Below, piece after piece: positions 1 to 11,100 of a DNA stretch of 60,000 nucleotides (position 1 is its first letter; each line of letters begins with the position of its first letter). Below the pieces are notes generated by a model. The model did not search any database. It was not told the origin of the DNA and was given only the letters and a program-made list of their open reading frames with translations. The position numbers and the translations under genes are program-made. The DNA is taken from positions 364,500 through 424,499 of the forward strand of contig NMRA01000108.1 of assembly GCA_002633005.1 (NCBI GenBank), given 5' to 3'. Origin of the DNA: Phoronis australis. Lineage: Eukaryota; Phoronida; Phoronidae.

Positions 1-403
1 AAACATTTCAGAAGAATGTTTACGTTTTTGTCAGTACGTACAGAAACTCGTTCTTATTTTGGTGCATTTCTGAATGTTTAGAGATATATAGCTTGTATAC
101 CTTTGACCAACTGTTTTGTGAATGCACTCCTTTTGTTTATGGTAATTCCTAATGCACTGGTTGCATTGCGGTGACTGGAGAGAACCACTTCACTGATGCA
201 AGTCTATCTGAAATATGTAACTGAATTGGAGAATTGAACTCCAAGCTTTGATGTTTGTGAATACAGGTTTTTATTGTTCTTGTTGCAGTTCAAAATGCCC
301 CTACACTAAATATATGTATGGAGAGAGCACTTAATGACGTTTAATCATTTAGACCATTTATTGATGGGTAAACACCAAATAACTTTAATGTCCCCCAGAC
401 ACA
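1..403. other. Non-coding stretch, nothing recognised
   Basis: AT-rich sequence with only short open frames that resemble no family I know. It is probably intergenic sequence downstream of COMMD2. Confidence 0.4.
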
Positions 404-778
404 CAGGGTGTCCAAAAATGTACACTTCAGATTACAATAACTGGGTAGTTTATTACTTAAAACAATATTTCGGGCTTAAAGCGTTAATCAAAGAATTAAT
501 TTTTAAGCCAAAATAAATTCATTGTTTCTTGACTTTGGAAGAGGATTAATAGCACATTACACTTCCTTGACATTTTCAGGTTTCAAGTACCATTGTAAGA
601 TAAATTTTCGTTCTCTAAAACTGAGTCATCAGCTTGCCGTTCCTGTTTCTGTAGAGCACGTGCACAGCAAGGTGTATTCATACAGTAGACAGGGGCGCAG
701 AGTTTGAGCCACTGGAACTGAATTTGAACTTTGGGCGCCAATTGCACTGAAATATGAACACATTTTTGGAACCCCCTG
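404..778. mobile_element. MITE with CAGGG terminal inverted repeats (mariner-like)
   Basis: The left end starts CAGGGTGTCCAAAAATGTAC. The reverse complement of the right end starts CAGGGGGTTCCAAAAATGTG. The two ends therefore form imperfect inverted repeats of about 27 bp around a 375-bp body with no credible ORF. CAGGGTGTCC-type ends recall Tc1/mariner-like MITEs. A TA target duplication is not clear at both ends, so the superfamily is tentative. Confidence 0.7.
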
Positions 779-1290
779 TATTTCTGTAATACCACCACCA
801 GCTTGTAATTTGAAGATAATAGGGGTACTGACAGTGTGCATTAATCCACAGCTATAAAGGTTTCCACTACATAGTTGCAGTTCTAGCAACAGGTATTAAA
901 CAGAAGACTGGTGTGGCACATTTACATGCAGTAAAACTTGCATGCACAAGTCTCATACAACTTAGCAGAGATATTTTATCCGAGTACGGTGAATCCTGAC
1001 ATGTAAAAACTAAAGTGCGTAAACTAGAACAACTGTACCCCTGAACGTTGGTGTTGAGTGAAAATCCGACCTATGCGTGTTTTGCTGTCGTTCAAGGGGA
1101 CACAAACTAAACTGGTGACAGTGCTTGACATTGGCCATACAAGCAGTAAAAAGCAGATGATAAAGACAGCATTCATTAGCAAAGAACGTAAACTTTACAA
1201 AATGCAGTGACAGCTACAAAGTACAAACCAAACTAATATCAAACTAAAATTTGATCTTTATTTTTGTTGGCAGAAACTTGACAAAATAAA
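779..1290. other. Intergenic stretch, nothing recognised
   Basis: Between the MITE and the SINE cluster I see no gene, no inverted ends and no simple repeat. Confidence 0.35.
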
Positions 1291-1294
1291 TTTC

Positions 1295-1510
1295 ATTTGT
1301 TTGTCACATACTAAATACGGGAATTACTATACTGTGATGTAAACTTTTTTACTGTAAACAATTTGTTCAAAATTTACTAGATTTTTAAATAGCAGGCAGT
1401 CTGGCACACGTACCAGATGTGCGCAAGTGGCTCACGTGGGCCTCTCGCACTGGCTTCTGGAACCATTTTTATTTATGCTTTAACAGTTAAAACCGAGCTG
1501 GGGAGCTAGA
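1295..1510 (-). repeat. tRNA-derived SINE copy 1, head lost
   Basis: The stretch matches copy 2 (1560-1905). Both share a GGCAGTCTGGCACACGTACC block, a GTGGGCC block, TTTTTATTTATGC and a GAGCTGGGGAGCTAGA block, in the same order. Here the tRNA-like head that should follow on the high-coordinate side is missing. Its place is taken by the 50-bp repeat at 1511-1560. Confidence 0.75.
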
Positions 1511-1560
1511 CATTTGTAAGAAACACAATATATGGTTTTCTCCACATATTTCGCACAAAC
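1511..1560. repeat. 50-bp dispersed repeat, copy 1
   Basis: This block (starts CATTTGTAAGAAACACAATA, ends CGCACAAAC) recurs with about two mismatches at 5298-5347. It separates the two SINE copies. Confidence 0.75.
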
Positions 1561-1905
1561 ACTATTGTCACGTACTAAATAGAAGAATAACTATTACTGT
1601 GATGCAAACTTTTTTGCTGTAAATAATTTGGTTGACAATGCTCAATATCTACCAGGCAGTCTGGCACACGTACCAGGCGTGCGCAAGCCCCTCATGTGGG
1701 CCCATTGCACTGGCCACCTGGAACCATTTTTATTTATGCTTTATAAATATAGATAAAACCAAGCTGGGGAGCTAGAGACATGACTAGAGAGTCTACCAGT
1801 GTGCCCCAGTGGACCCATGACCTAGAGAGTCTACCAGTGTGCCCCAGTGGACCCATGACCTCCAGTAAAAAAGCGGACAGCCATCCCACTAAGCCACAAT
1901 ACCAG
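1560..1905 (-). repeat. tRNA-derived SINE copy 2 with tRNA-like head
   Basis: Read on the minus strand, the element opens near 1905 with a tRNA-like head. An A-box (TGGCTTAGTGGG) is followed by a degraded B-box. The body shared with copies 1 and 3 continues to lower coordinates. A 38-bp stretch of the head (CTAGAGAGTCTACCAG...) is tandemly doubled at 1784-1821 and 1822-1859. Confidence 0.8.
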
Positions 1906-1935
1906 ATGATGATGTGTAGAATTCATTGACAACCA

Positions 1936-1941
1936 TTTATT
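1936..1941 (-). terminator. COMMD2: Poly(A) signal of COMMD2
   Basis: TTTATT on the plus strand reads AATAAA on the minus strand, about 220 bp past the COMMD2 stop codon. It is the best-placed cleavage signal for that gene. Confidence 0.6.
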
Positions 1942-2160
1942 ACAATCTTGTTTTCTTCCACTAGAAAAACTCTACAAGCTTGTGTCAAGAGTTAAAATGG
2001 AACTTCTCGATTCAGTCATGAAGAATTCAAAGTGATGGTATTTACATAACTTATGGCAAACATGTTGATACAACATTTCATTGACATCTGAGTATCCCAC
2101 CATCTTCAAATTAGAGTAATCGGCCATTACGTCATTCTACTATTTCCGTTGACACTCCTT

Positions 2161-2358
2161 TCATTTGATATTTCGCACAATCCTGCGGCAATGAGCCGAT
2201 TTCATCTCGCGCAAAGCATCCTCCAATACTTGAGTTAGGTGCATCAGATTCACTGGATCAGTTTGTAGCACATTTGTCTCTTGTACACCAGAGTCTTCTG
2301 TGTGAAATTTTAGAATGATCTTTGGCGTCATTTGGTGTCTCAATGAACGGCTGGCCAG
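2161..2358 (-). CDS. COMMD2: COMMD2 exon 5 (terminal)
   Basis: The acceptor is CTCATTGCAG. It encodes residues 135-199, from LASRSLRHQM to CRRIVRNIK, then TGA. This is the bulk of the COMM domain. Confidence 0.96.
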   Translation of the reverse strand: MASRSLRHQMTPKIILKFHTEDSGVQETNVLQTDPVNLMHLTQVLEDALREMKSAHCRRIVRNIK

Positions 2359-5300
2359 CTGCAATGAGATAATTAAGTTCCAGATGAATGTGAAAATGCC
2401 TCTTATCACATGGTTTATACAGTTAATAACTGTATTCTCGCCTATTAATAATAAGGAAGTGAAAAGTATCAAAGGATTTCGTATACAATTACTGCTGAAA
2501 ACTGGAACTCGGATAAAATCCTTCCGTCCTATTGGACGAGATTAATACAAGTTTTTCCGTTTTTTTCTTCTCCCCACGTAACGAGAACAATACCAATACC
2601 TGCTCATACTGCCTGGTCCATCAGACAGTTTTGTACCCTCCACACATGAAATCAAGGCCACCTTCCAATCCAAATAACGATAACAGGGCAGCCAACCCAC
2701 TAAGCACATAATCTGTAACCTTCGTGTTAAATTCCGTAGTTTGCAAGTGAAAACTTGTACGATCCACTGCATTTCCAGAAAGTTTAAATATCAAACGCAT
2801 GATGGATTGATACACACTAAAACAACACTTTTCAATTTCAAACCGTGTTTAGCTAAAAGCTGAAATTATGTAAAAAATCAAGTTTGTCACATCGACGTTT
2901 TTTGACTTTTGCTCTCAGCATGGTCGATTTCTTCCCACACTACTATGGCTCCACAAATATTGATATCTCATAAGCACCGGGGTTTTTAGTGTTAAAGCCA
3001 GCGTGACAAAACCCAATGAATTCCTTTTCTTGCTTCCTAAATGCAATCTAATTCCTCGGTATACTCATCTCCTAAATTTCACTCAGGACATCTTAACATG
3101 ATTTCCCACAATGCAAAACCAAAGTGCATATATCATTGGCCAGTCCTTCACAAAGTAACTGCAACTGACCAATCACGAAAAGGAAATTTTATATGCAAAT
3201 TCAAGATATACTAACACTCAAGATACGTGCTATCGATCGGATCATGTGTTCTCAACCATTTCCGTCACCATCACTTGATGGTATTTTCTGCTTCAATCTT
3301 TGCCAACTGGTGCTTCGAAACACTGACAATTTCAAATATATTTTTAACTGTCGTCTGATTTTTATAAAGAATTAAATGCTCAAAATCCACAACATTTGAG
3401 AATCCATACACACTAACTTCTTAGGCCCTAGAAGTATGTAAACTATGTATAAATTCAAAACAGTTGGTAGCCCTGTGATAAGCATTATGGTAATTCTACA
3501 CTCACTTCTAAAAATAATCAAAACTGTCATTTTCCGTTTTCCAAAGGCTAATTAATTAGCTGCTAACAATGGAAACTTACCTAAATCTTGTGACATCTAC
3601 ATGGTACAAACCCTGCTAGTAATAGGCTAAAATTTTCTTAATCTTGGTCTCTGTGAAGAAATTGGACAAAATAGAATTTTACTTGTCGGCCATATTGTGT
3701 CCTACATAAGTGAAAAAATTACCGAGGTAAAGCATTCTGAGAACCAGTTTTCTTCATTGAATAACTGGCATCAAACTGGTTCTCAAAATCCAGGGACCCC
3801 TGTAAGTGACTACTGTCAAACAATCTTTATTTTTATTTACCTGAACATCAAACCTCCACTCAAGGTTGTGGTAGTGAGGCAAGTCCATGGACATCTGTGA
3901 TAGTATACAGCGCACCTCCTGACGACTAGACATGTACAACTCCAGCAGTGACTCTTTCAACTCTTCAGAGAAGCCCAGGATCATAATGGAATCGAGGAAG
4001 TCTATTTCTGGCACCTGTGACACGCGTAGAGAGGTTGTACTGAGAAGTTTATTCTGAGTTTCATAATAATACGGAACTGAAGACTGTACGTAATACATCT
4101 TGTATTTTTAAAAAGAAATGAATACCAACAAGATCGACTATCCTCCTCTTTCAGACTGCATGGGTGTTCTTTTCTCATGAATAAAATTCTTTTTTACGAA
4201 ATGGAATTCTTCTAGTACTGAAATGTTTCCTCAAATTCGAAAAATAAATAATGGCAAAAATTGGCATTTTTTTCATTTTTCACACATTCATTGTATTGCC
4301 AAATATTTCAAAATTTCGTTGTTTTTATAACACCTGTATTATACAAAGTTTTCAAATCATAAAAGTAAAACAGTCTTCTTGTTTACTTTTGTTAAAAATT
4401 TGATAAAATAAAATTCTCCAGTTCCACCCTATTGCGTTCTAATAATTTGAAGAACTTTTTAAACACCGACACTTCTCCTCTAATGCACACGATTCTGTTC
4501 CCGTAGCAACTGATTTGTACTGTCAGAGGAAATTGTTCATAAGAGTAGATTCACGGTGCCCAAAAATGACATACGCACTGTAACTAACGAAATAGGTAAA
4601 CAAGAAAAGAAACCTATTAATAAGAACACTGTCCTTGCCATACACCCAGATGGAAGCAGCGATGAGCTTTTTTCATTTCATAAGTCTAATTACACAAGAA
4701 TATATTTTTAAGGACAGATGAACCAGCTGAAACTGTCATGAGATGTCACTGGTATATGTGAACACTCAATCATGAGAGATGATAAAAGGAGGCACGGTGA
4801 TCAATTTCATTTGCTGTTCTAGAGCAAACTCTCAGCATTTATCTCTGTTGACAGTTAAATCCATCCCATATTATATTCTTGCTTACGTCACTGTAAGACT
4901 TGCATACTTTAGAAAATGTGCCAACAAGAGGAACTGCGTACAATCAGGAATGCGAGTTTGTTGCATTCCAGATAAACCTGGAACGCAGTGTATTCAAAAC
5001 TGTATGCAATATATCTCGTCACATCTTAAACAAAGCAGTATGACATTTGTATTGTGTTAAACATCGATTTCTGAAATATAACTCAGGTTCACCAGGATGT
5101 CTCCAGGAAGCCAGCGCATATTAATTTAAAATTATTGAGGCAATGTAACACAGGCCACTTCAAAGCATGCCCATACATTGAATCCACGCTGTTTTCCAAT
5201 GTATGTGTGTGTACAACTATAAATTCTTGAAGAACACATTGAGCAGACGATCATTTCTACAGTAAAGTGAATTTCAGGAGGACCATCAATGATCAGCCAT

Positions 5301-7856
5301 TTGTAAGAAACACAATATATGGTTTTCTCCACATATTCTGCACAAACATAATTACCAAAATATTCATTATTACCGTTTTTCAAAGGCTGATTACCTTTTT
5401 ACAAATAATGACAGTTTCAACAAAATACGTTGTTTATGCTGAAATCTACACACTACAATCCACGATTGTAATGGACTAAAATATTCTTAGCCTTTACTTC
5501 AGTCAGAAATTGAACGAAACAGGATTTCACTAGTCGGCCATGTTGTGTCCTCAATAAGTGAAGAACTAGCATATACCATTAGAAGCACACCCGAAAAATA
5601 AAGAGGCAAAGTACAGTTTCCTAATCAGAATGGCCGTTTACAGCAAAACAACAGGGAATACCTAGGGATTGCAGAAATATCTTTACGCTCCATTCTGGCT
5701 AAATTTCTTATCATTCCCAGTAACGATGAACAGCTACTGCGGCGATGAATTACCCTTAGTGTCCCATTCCCACGACTACAGATTTGGGTCATTTTGTGTG
5801 ATTATTGTTGGTGTGTAGTATATGCCTCTTGAGCAATCAACACTTCCGTAAAATTTATACTGTACCATTAGTTTTGAGCATTCTGTCAATAAGTACATCA
5901 ATCCTTCAACGCCATGCTGTACAACGTCAGCGTCTACACCAAGCTTTTCTGAAATAGGGTCAGTTAAGAGACTATTTAAATACGTGTCACTTAAAATATC
6001 ACCAGTAGTAAATGATCTTATTTAAATGAAGATTACCAATATTTCATTCACTTCTCAATCGAAATAACCTTTCAGAAACAGGTCTGTGATCTCTCAACCC
6101 TCAAAAATAAAAAAAAATAAAATGAATTAGATACTTCACTTCTGTTTTTCACTATTCATGATTCATGCATTAATCAGAAAGTCGAATTATCAGACCGACA
6201 ATACATATTGTCTCAATTCTTGTCCCTTTTCCTATATATTCATTTTCTACTATTCATGCGTGGAACACGATGCGAAAACAAAATCATGTGGAAGCCGGCT
6301 GCAGGCTTATACACACACATCCACCGTGTTCACTCACCCTGTATCGGGACACACAAAAATGTGACACAACAATGAGTCGTCTCTCGTGAACCCTCTGTTA
6401 TATAAACATAGCAATTCAGTATTGATAGCAAAAAACTAATGGCGTACATAAAACGAGTGAAATTCTGTAAACATCATGCAAAGTTTACTCTCACACAATG
6501 TTTATCAAAATCAAGACTATTACGCAATTAATGGTAGGTGAAAACTCACGAGCAGCACTCTGGTATACTTTTACATTTGCACCCTTCTTGATGAACTCCA
6601 GAGATATTCTAGCAAATTCGCGAACAACTGCAAAAAACACAAGTCACGTGTTAAAGGGACAACAAACATTTTTTCGAGGAACGCAGTACAGGTAAAAAAT
6701 GAACGTTGAATGATCATCTGATGTTCTGAGTTTACTCATGTGAACATAATAGCCGGTTGAGCAGTCCTGCTGCTTAGTCACCTACGTAATCCTTAATAAT
6801 GACACGTCATTGTGTCATAAAACTATGCGCCTGTTGTGTGTTGCCTGCCCAGGTAGCTGGCAAATTCCAGGATGCTAGGATGTTGCTGATATCTGTAGCC
6901 AGGAAGCGCAATTGTTCCATGGAAAGAAAGAAGTGTTTATCATTTGAATTTTAAGTTCTGGGTATGAGGTGCAATCCGACAACATCTACAAATTGCTTGC
7001 CAAGCGGCAATTGGTGAATGGCTTGGATGCTTGACTCTCACATTGGAAACCCCAGTTCAAGTCCCAGTGACTGAATGTCTGCATTTACAGACCACATCCA
7101 AGGCCACTTGTCTTGTACTAACGAGTGTTCAGTGAGACACTTCAGGAGCAGTAGACAGTGCCACTGCCTCAACTAACAGTAGAAATGGTGGCCATCCCAT
7201 AGGCTCTACATACGCCGAAAGCTTTTTGGCGAATTGATGTCTCACACTCACTACACCATGTCTCCTGATGCAAGCATTGTAAAAATGGTTAGTTACGATT
7301 TGGGCAACTGAATGAAGGACTGCTTGAAAAAAAGTTTAAATTACGGGAGCATTTGCTCAAGTTAGAAGGAATTAAAGGCATTGACAGCCTCCTAAGGTGT
7401 CCCTCTATGTGCAACAGGTATTGAAAACAATGTGACTTTGATGGATCAGTGTGAGCCTTGGACACAGATTCACAACGCTGACATGCGACAACAGTGGACA
7501 ACACCACCAAACCACTGATCACAGCAGCCAGGACAGCCAATTATTTAACAGAATGTTGTTTGGAGACTCATTATCGCTGCCACTGGACAGGAGACCAGAT
7601 GGGACGTGTCACCACAGGCAGCCTTGTCTTGTCTTGTCTCGTAAATCCCAGCGGTTATTTGACGCAGCACCGTCTTTGACTTGATCAGCTGCCTGTGCTG
7701 TGTCAACTGGGACCAAGTTATCCGACTATTACCGTGTCAACTTTTTTGTTGTGCAATGAATCCGATGATAACGACGATAAAGTGCTTACCATCGACACTA
7801 ACATCTGTCAAAAAAGACAGATGCTCCTTGTGCGTATCATCTAAAACGAGCAACAT
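2161..7856 (-). CDS. COMMD2: COMMD2, COMM domain-containing protein 2 (complete, 5 exons)
   Basis: COMMD2 is a subunit of the COMMD/CCC assembly, which works with Retriever in endosomal recycling and influences NF-kB and cullin-RING ligases. Exons on the minus strand are 7790-7856, 6550-6627, 5866-5948, 3841-4014 and 2161-2358. All junctions are GT-AG and the phases agree. They sum to 600 nt, giving 199 residues plus stop, the same length as I recall for human COMMD2. The product opens MLLVLDDTHKEHLSFL and the N-terminal helical domain runs to about residue 115. The COMM domain follows from about residue 121, with the hallmark HNLEWRFDVQ at 125-134. It ends with the near-invariant HCRRIVRNIK. 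An in-frame ATG at 8045 exists, but family alignment favours the inner start at 7856. The gene is divergent from CEP63 and shares its promoter. Confidence 0.97.
3525..3715. repeat. Dispersed repeat with GGCCATATTGTGTCC core, long copy 1
   Basis: This intronic stretch aligns in order with 5365-5565. Shared blocks are a CAAAGGCTAATTA-like start, AGAAATTGnACnAAA, and then ACTTGTCGGCCATATTGTGTCC followed by ATAAGTGAA. The 3-prime core also occurs alone at several places in the window (see findings). Confidence 0.65.
3739..3784. repeat. Short hairpin element, copy 1
   Basis: Perfect 12-bp arms (GAGAACCAGTTT and AAACTGGTTCTC) flank a 22-base loop. The same arms and almost the same loop recur at 58377-58429. 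The element lies about 55 bp past the COMMD2 exon 4 donor, inside intron 4. Confidence 0.75.
3841..4014 (-). CDS. COMMD2: COMMD2 exon 4
   Basis: Encodes residues 77-134, from VPEIDFLDSIMILGFSEELK to HNLEWRFDVQ, the start of the COMM domain. The acceptor is GTGTCACAG and the donor GTAAAT. Confidence 0.96.
5298..5347. repeat. 50-bp dispersed repeat, copy 2
   Basis: Nearly identical to 1511-1560. It lies in COMMD2 intron 3, between exons 3 and 4. Confidence 0.75.
5365..5565. repeat. Dispersed repeat with GGCCATATTGTGTCC core, long copy 2
   Basis: Matches 3525-3715 over most of its length, ending with ACTAGTCGGCCATGTTGTGTCC then TCAATAAGTGAAG. It directly follows the 50-bp repeat at 5298-5347. 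Confidence 0.65.
5866..5948 (-). CDS. COMMD2: COMMD2 exon 3
   Basis: The acceptor is CCCTATTTCAG and the donor GTACAG. It encodes residues 50-76 with the family motif VVQHGVEGLMYLLTE. It is too short to show up as a long ORF. Confidence 0.94.
6550..6627 (-). CDS. COMMD2: COMMD2 exon 2
   Basis: The acceptor is TTTTTTGCAG and the donor GTGAGT. It completes residue 23 and encodes VREFARISLEFIKKGANVKV onward, the second helical part of the N-terminal domain. Phase 1 at both ends. Confidence 0.94.
7005..7265 (+). repeat. Probable tRNA-derived SINE
   Basis: A tRNA-like region (GGTGAATGGCTTGGATGC, then a B-box-like AGTTCAAGTCCCAG at about 7055) is followed by a non-coding body. It lies in COMMD2 intron 1. 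It does not resemble the 1.3/13 kb SINE family, and the head is degraded. Confidence 0.45.
7790..7856 (-). CDS. COMMD2: COMMD2 exon 1
   Basis: Residues 1-22 plus one base (phase 1 donor, GATG|GTAAGC). It encodes MLLVLDDTHKEHLSFLTDV and aligns with the N terminus of vertebrate COMMD2. Confidence 0.93.
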
Positions 7857-8074
7857 TTTGCAACTTAGGACCTGTCCATCGAAATTTACTTGTTTCTTTG
7901 ACCCGCGGGGCGTTTGGTTGACCAGGAAGTGAATGGAATATCGGAGTACTAGGAGCATGCGCAGATCTCTTTGAGATTTCCGGACCACTTTACGGCATAG
8001 TAAACATCCCGTCAACTTTCGAATGTGTTTGGATGTCAAAATCACTCGTTCCGTGTGTTGATGCTAAGCTATCC
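7857..8074. promoter_or_regulatory. Divergent COMMD2 / CEP63 promoter
   Basis: This 218-bp gap lies between the COMMD2 start (minus) and the preferred CEP63 start (plus). It has a GCATGCGC core at 7955-7962 (NRF1-like), CAGGAAGTG at 7923-7931 (ETS/GABP-like) and TTCCGGA at 7978-7984 (ETS-like). It also has a CpG-bearing CCCGCGGGGCG stretch near 7902. There is no obvious TATA box. This is the usual composition of a bidirectional housekeeping promoter. Binding is inferred from motif resemblance only. Confidence 0.7.
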
Positions 8075-8100
8075 ATGGGAAATCTATTGAAGAGTTTTCG
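8075..8100 (+). CDS. CEP63: CEP63 exon 1 (preferred start)
   Basis: ATG plus seven codons (MGNLLKSF) and two bases, with donor CG|GTAGTT. Phase 2 is exactly what exon 2 needs, and the short leader resembles vertebrate CEP63 (Met then Leu-Leu shortly after). It sits 219 bp from the COMMD2 ATG, beside the promoter motifs. The donor is weak, and a rival start lies at 1997. Confidence 0.55.
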
Positions 8101-11100
8101 GTAGTTCTCATTGAACTTCATCTGAACCCTGAATCTGGATCTTCATCAGGATTTCCTTATTAGGTTGACAAATTTTAAGCCCTCACATTTGACCATCAAT
8201 GTATCATGCTTAAGTTTGAGCCCTCTTTTTCAGAGTTTGAGGCTTAACAAGTTGACTCTTGACTAGAGATGGACTGTAGCCAAATTTTTAATGGACTAAC
8301 ACAAATCATTGCTATAACAAGCGATTATAGCTGCAGCACTGGTTGAATATGGTGTCTGATTTGGAGAATAAGCTTCATCCACTGAACAACTGACCCATTA
8401 ATTATTCAGTGATTGTCGCGTTGTCAAAGTCAGGGACTGTTTATAACTGCCAACTTTTGAAAATGAAAAAGCGGGACATCTGCTTCTAGATGGCAGTACA
8501 AGCAGGCGTAAAAAATGTCCACAAACACCCAGAAATACTCATAGTAGCATTTTGTTAGAAGATGCGCTTATGGAATGGAATGAGGGAATAGGGGTAAATT
8601 ATGTGAAAAATCACACCAGATACTTGTAAATTGCACCCAAAACTTTGCAAAGAAGCTAGTTACAAACTGGAGATTAACGATTAACTGAAAAACTGCAGGG
8701 CCCCTATGGCCCTTTGGAAAGCAGTGTGAACTGATGGGGCTACACTCATTGTAAATATTACATTAATAAATAATAAGCTTCATAAACAACCCATTTCTCT
8801 TGATATTCAATGATGTTTGACTTATGCCTAGCCTCCAGTATCGATGTTGTTTTTACACAATTACATGAAAGCACTCACTGGTGATTTTATTTGATAGCAA
8901 GTTAGTAAGCAGATCTATGAAGATGGCTTTTGTCTGCTTCATGTGTCTTAAACTGAGAATGAGGAACTGTCTGTCTTTAAAAAGAGTGCCTGCGACGTGA
9001 ACCTTTGTGTGGTGCTTCAGCTATGTGCAGGCTGCAAGTCTTTTTCTATTGCCCATAGAAAGTAGGAGATTAAAATTCATGAAACATTGAAAGCGTTGCT
9101 TACCCTCAAGGTTTTTCATGATGCTTCCTCTCAAACTTATTCACTTTTCCTCTTTTTCCCGCCATGTTCCATAAATCGTGTAGTTTGGATCCAGTTGGTA
9201 ATTCCTTTTATGATCTTTGATGGTGTAACACGATTTTTTTTTACCTGCAGGTGCCCAGAATGACAACGTCACAAAGTGTCAGTAGAATGTGGTCTGGGCT
9301 GCAGAGCAAGCATAGGTAACAGAGCTTCACAGTCTACAGCTGGCTTCATCCTGAATGTAACCAGGGAGTCCCAATATACATCCTGAAGGCAATATCCTAC
9401 TTGATATTTTTTGATATATATGAGTGCCAAATGTAGGACAAAGTCATCACACCGTTACGTAGATTGGCTGATCTCAGGTTTATAGTCCTAACGGATGGCA
9501 TCAGATTTTTATTTCAACCTATTTTATGCCCTGGTTTTTTTCTATTAGAAAAGTAAAAATTGTCAATCCTACATCTTACTTCATATACCAGGGCTTGGAA
9601 TTTTCCGCGGCAACGCGGATTTCCGCTTTTTTCAAATGTGCTTTCCGCTTTTTTATAATATTTCCGCGTAAAAAATCGGATTTGATATAAAATTTCCGCG
9701 GCAAATTCCTTTCTTACCGCGGCGTTGCAGACGACATTCACCTCGCTTTATGTTCGGAGGAACGTAAATTGTCAACATTGCCGGGGCATCTGGGATAGCA
9801 TGGTGTGATTTTCAATTGCGCCTCGTGTTATTGTTAAGCGCGGCGACAAATACTACCGCTCTGCAGCCAAAAATGTGTGGGTTGGGTGAGCTAAAAGGAC
9901 GCAGACGCATGCTACTGATGGTGGTAACGTTTTTTTTTTTTTTTATTATTATTTTTTTTTTAGTCCTCCCGATTTTTGTCGGGGAAAGGCGATGATTTGG
10001 GCCGTGTTTTCTGTCATTGGTTATTCCAAGCCCTGATATACGCCGGATAATAAAAATGACATAACACAGTTTCATGCTTAACATTGCTATTGCTGAGCAA
10101 TGTTTTTCATGTCACTGAACAATCAAACTTATCAAACTGGTCATTTTTAAGCCTAGTTAATTTCGGGAAGAGTTCTTATTTGAGACAAAGGTATATGTCA
10201 AAGTAGACATTTTCTGCTACATGGCTACTAATCCTCAAAAATTTTCATGAATGTTGTTTTGTGAAAGATATACCTTACAAAACATGCTAAAAATGAAGTA
10301 TAATTTGCTTAGAAGGTTTGTTTTTCATGAAAATAAAATTTTATTTGTCCTCCATATTGTGTACAAAGTGAAAGAATTTTACTGCAACTCTGGTATCATT
10401 AAGATAGTTGATAGTGATTTAAGTGCTCTACTATACCATTACCCTCTATGGTATAAAGGTTTTAGTCACATGAATAACTAATTCCCAACTCTATTTCAGT
10501 CATGGTAAAGGTCGCAGTGCCTTAATGATCTCATGTGAAGCCGAGCTACAGGAGCTGATGAGGGAGCTGGACGCGATGGTACAAAAGAAAGAGTCCCAGT
10601 GGGAGGATCGATATAACTTGCTACAGACTGACCTGGATATGAAGAGTAATGAGTTGCGCATTGCACAGGACACGTTGGAATTGAGAAATAAAGAGGTGGG
10701 TCCCTCTGTAGTGTGGAGGATTACCGTAAAATCGCGCCAGTTTCAGACAGACTGAATAATTGCCCAAATTGACCTATGGTTGTCAGTTGCTACATTGTTT
10801 GAATGTAACCATGGTATTGCATTTAAAGGTGGAAAAGTATTTATATGGTTGTTCCTATCTTAAGTGAAAAAAGTGAAAAAATAAGAGTTCAGTTGTCTGC
10901 CATTTTGTGACCAAAATTATTGAATTTTTCCTGTATCATATCTTTGTGCGTCCATATGCAGGCTCATGTCTCTTGTTCTTCTGCATCATTAATAAATTGT
11001 GAACTCTGGATTTTACATTATTTGCACTCAATGGCCAAAAAGTTAAGTGGCAAATTCTATTTCGAACATGAATTTGAACGTCGAAGTCATCAGTTGCAAA

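Noticed and set aside
1965-2031. Alternative CEP63 first exon (MELLDSVMKNS with phase 2 donor)
   Set aside because: Phase and leader fit, but it lies near the COMMD2 poly(A) signal, has a poor donor (AAA|GTGATG), and would need COMMD2 nested in intron 1. The start beside the divergent promoter is simpler. Kept as a finding, not annotated.
7857-8045. N-terminal extension of COMMD2 from an in-frame ATG at 8045
   Set aside because: The family starts at the inner Met (MLLxL...HKEHL). The extension would cover the promoter motifs and resembles nothing.
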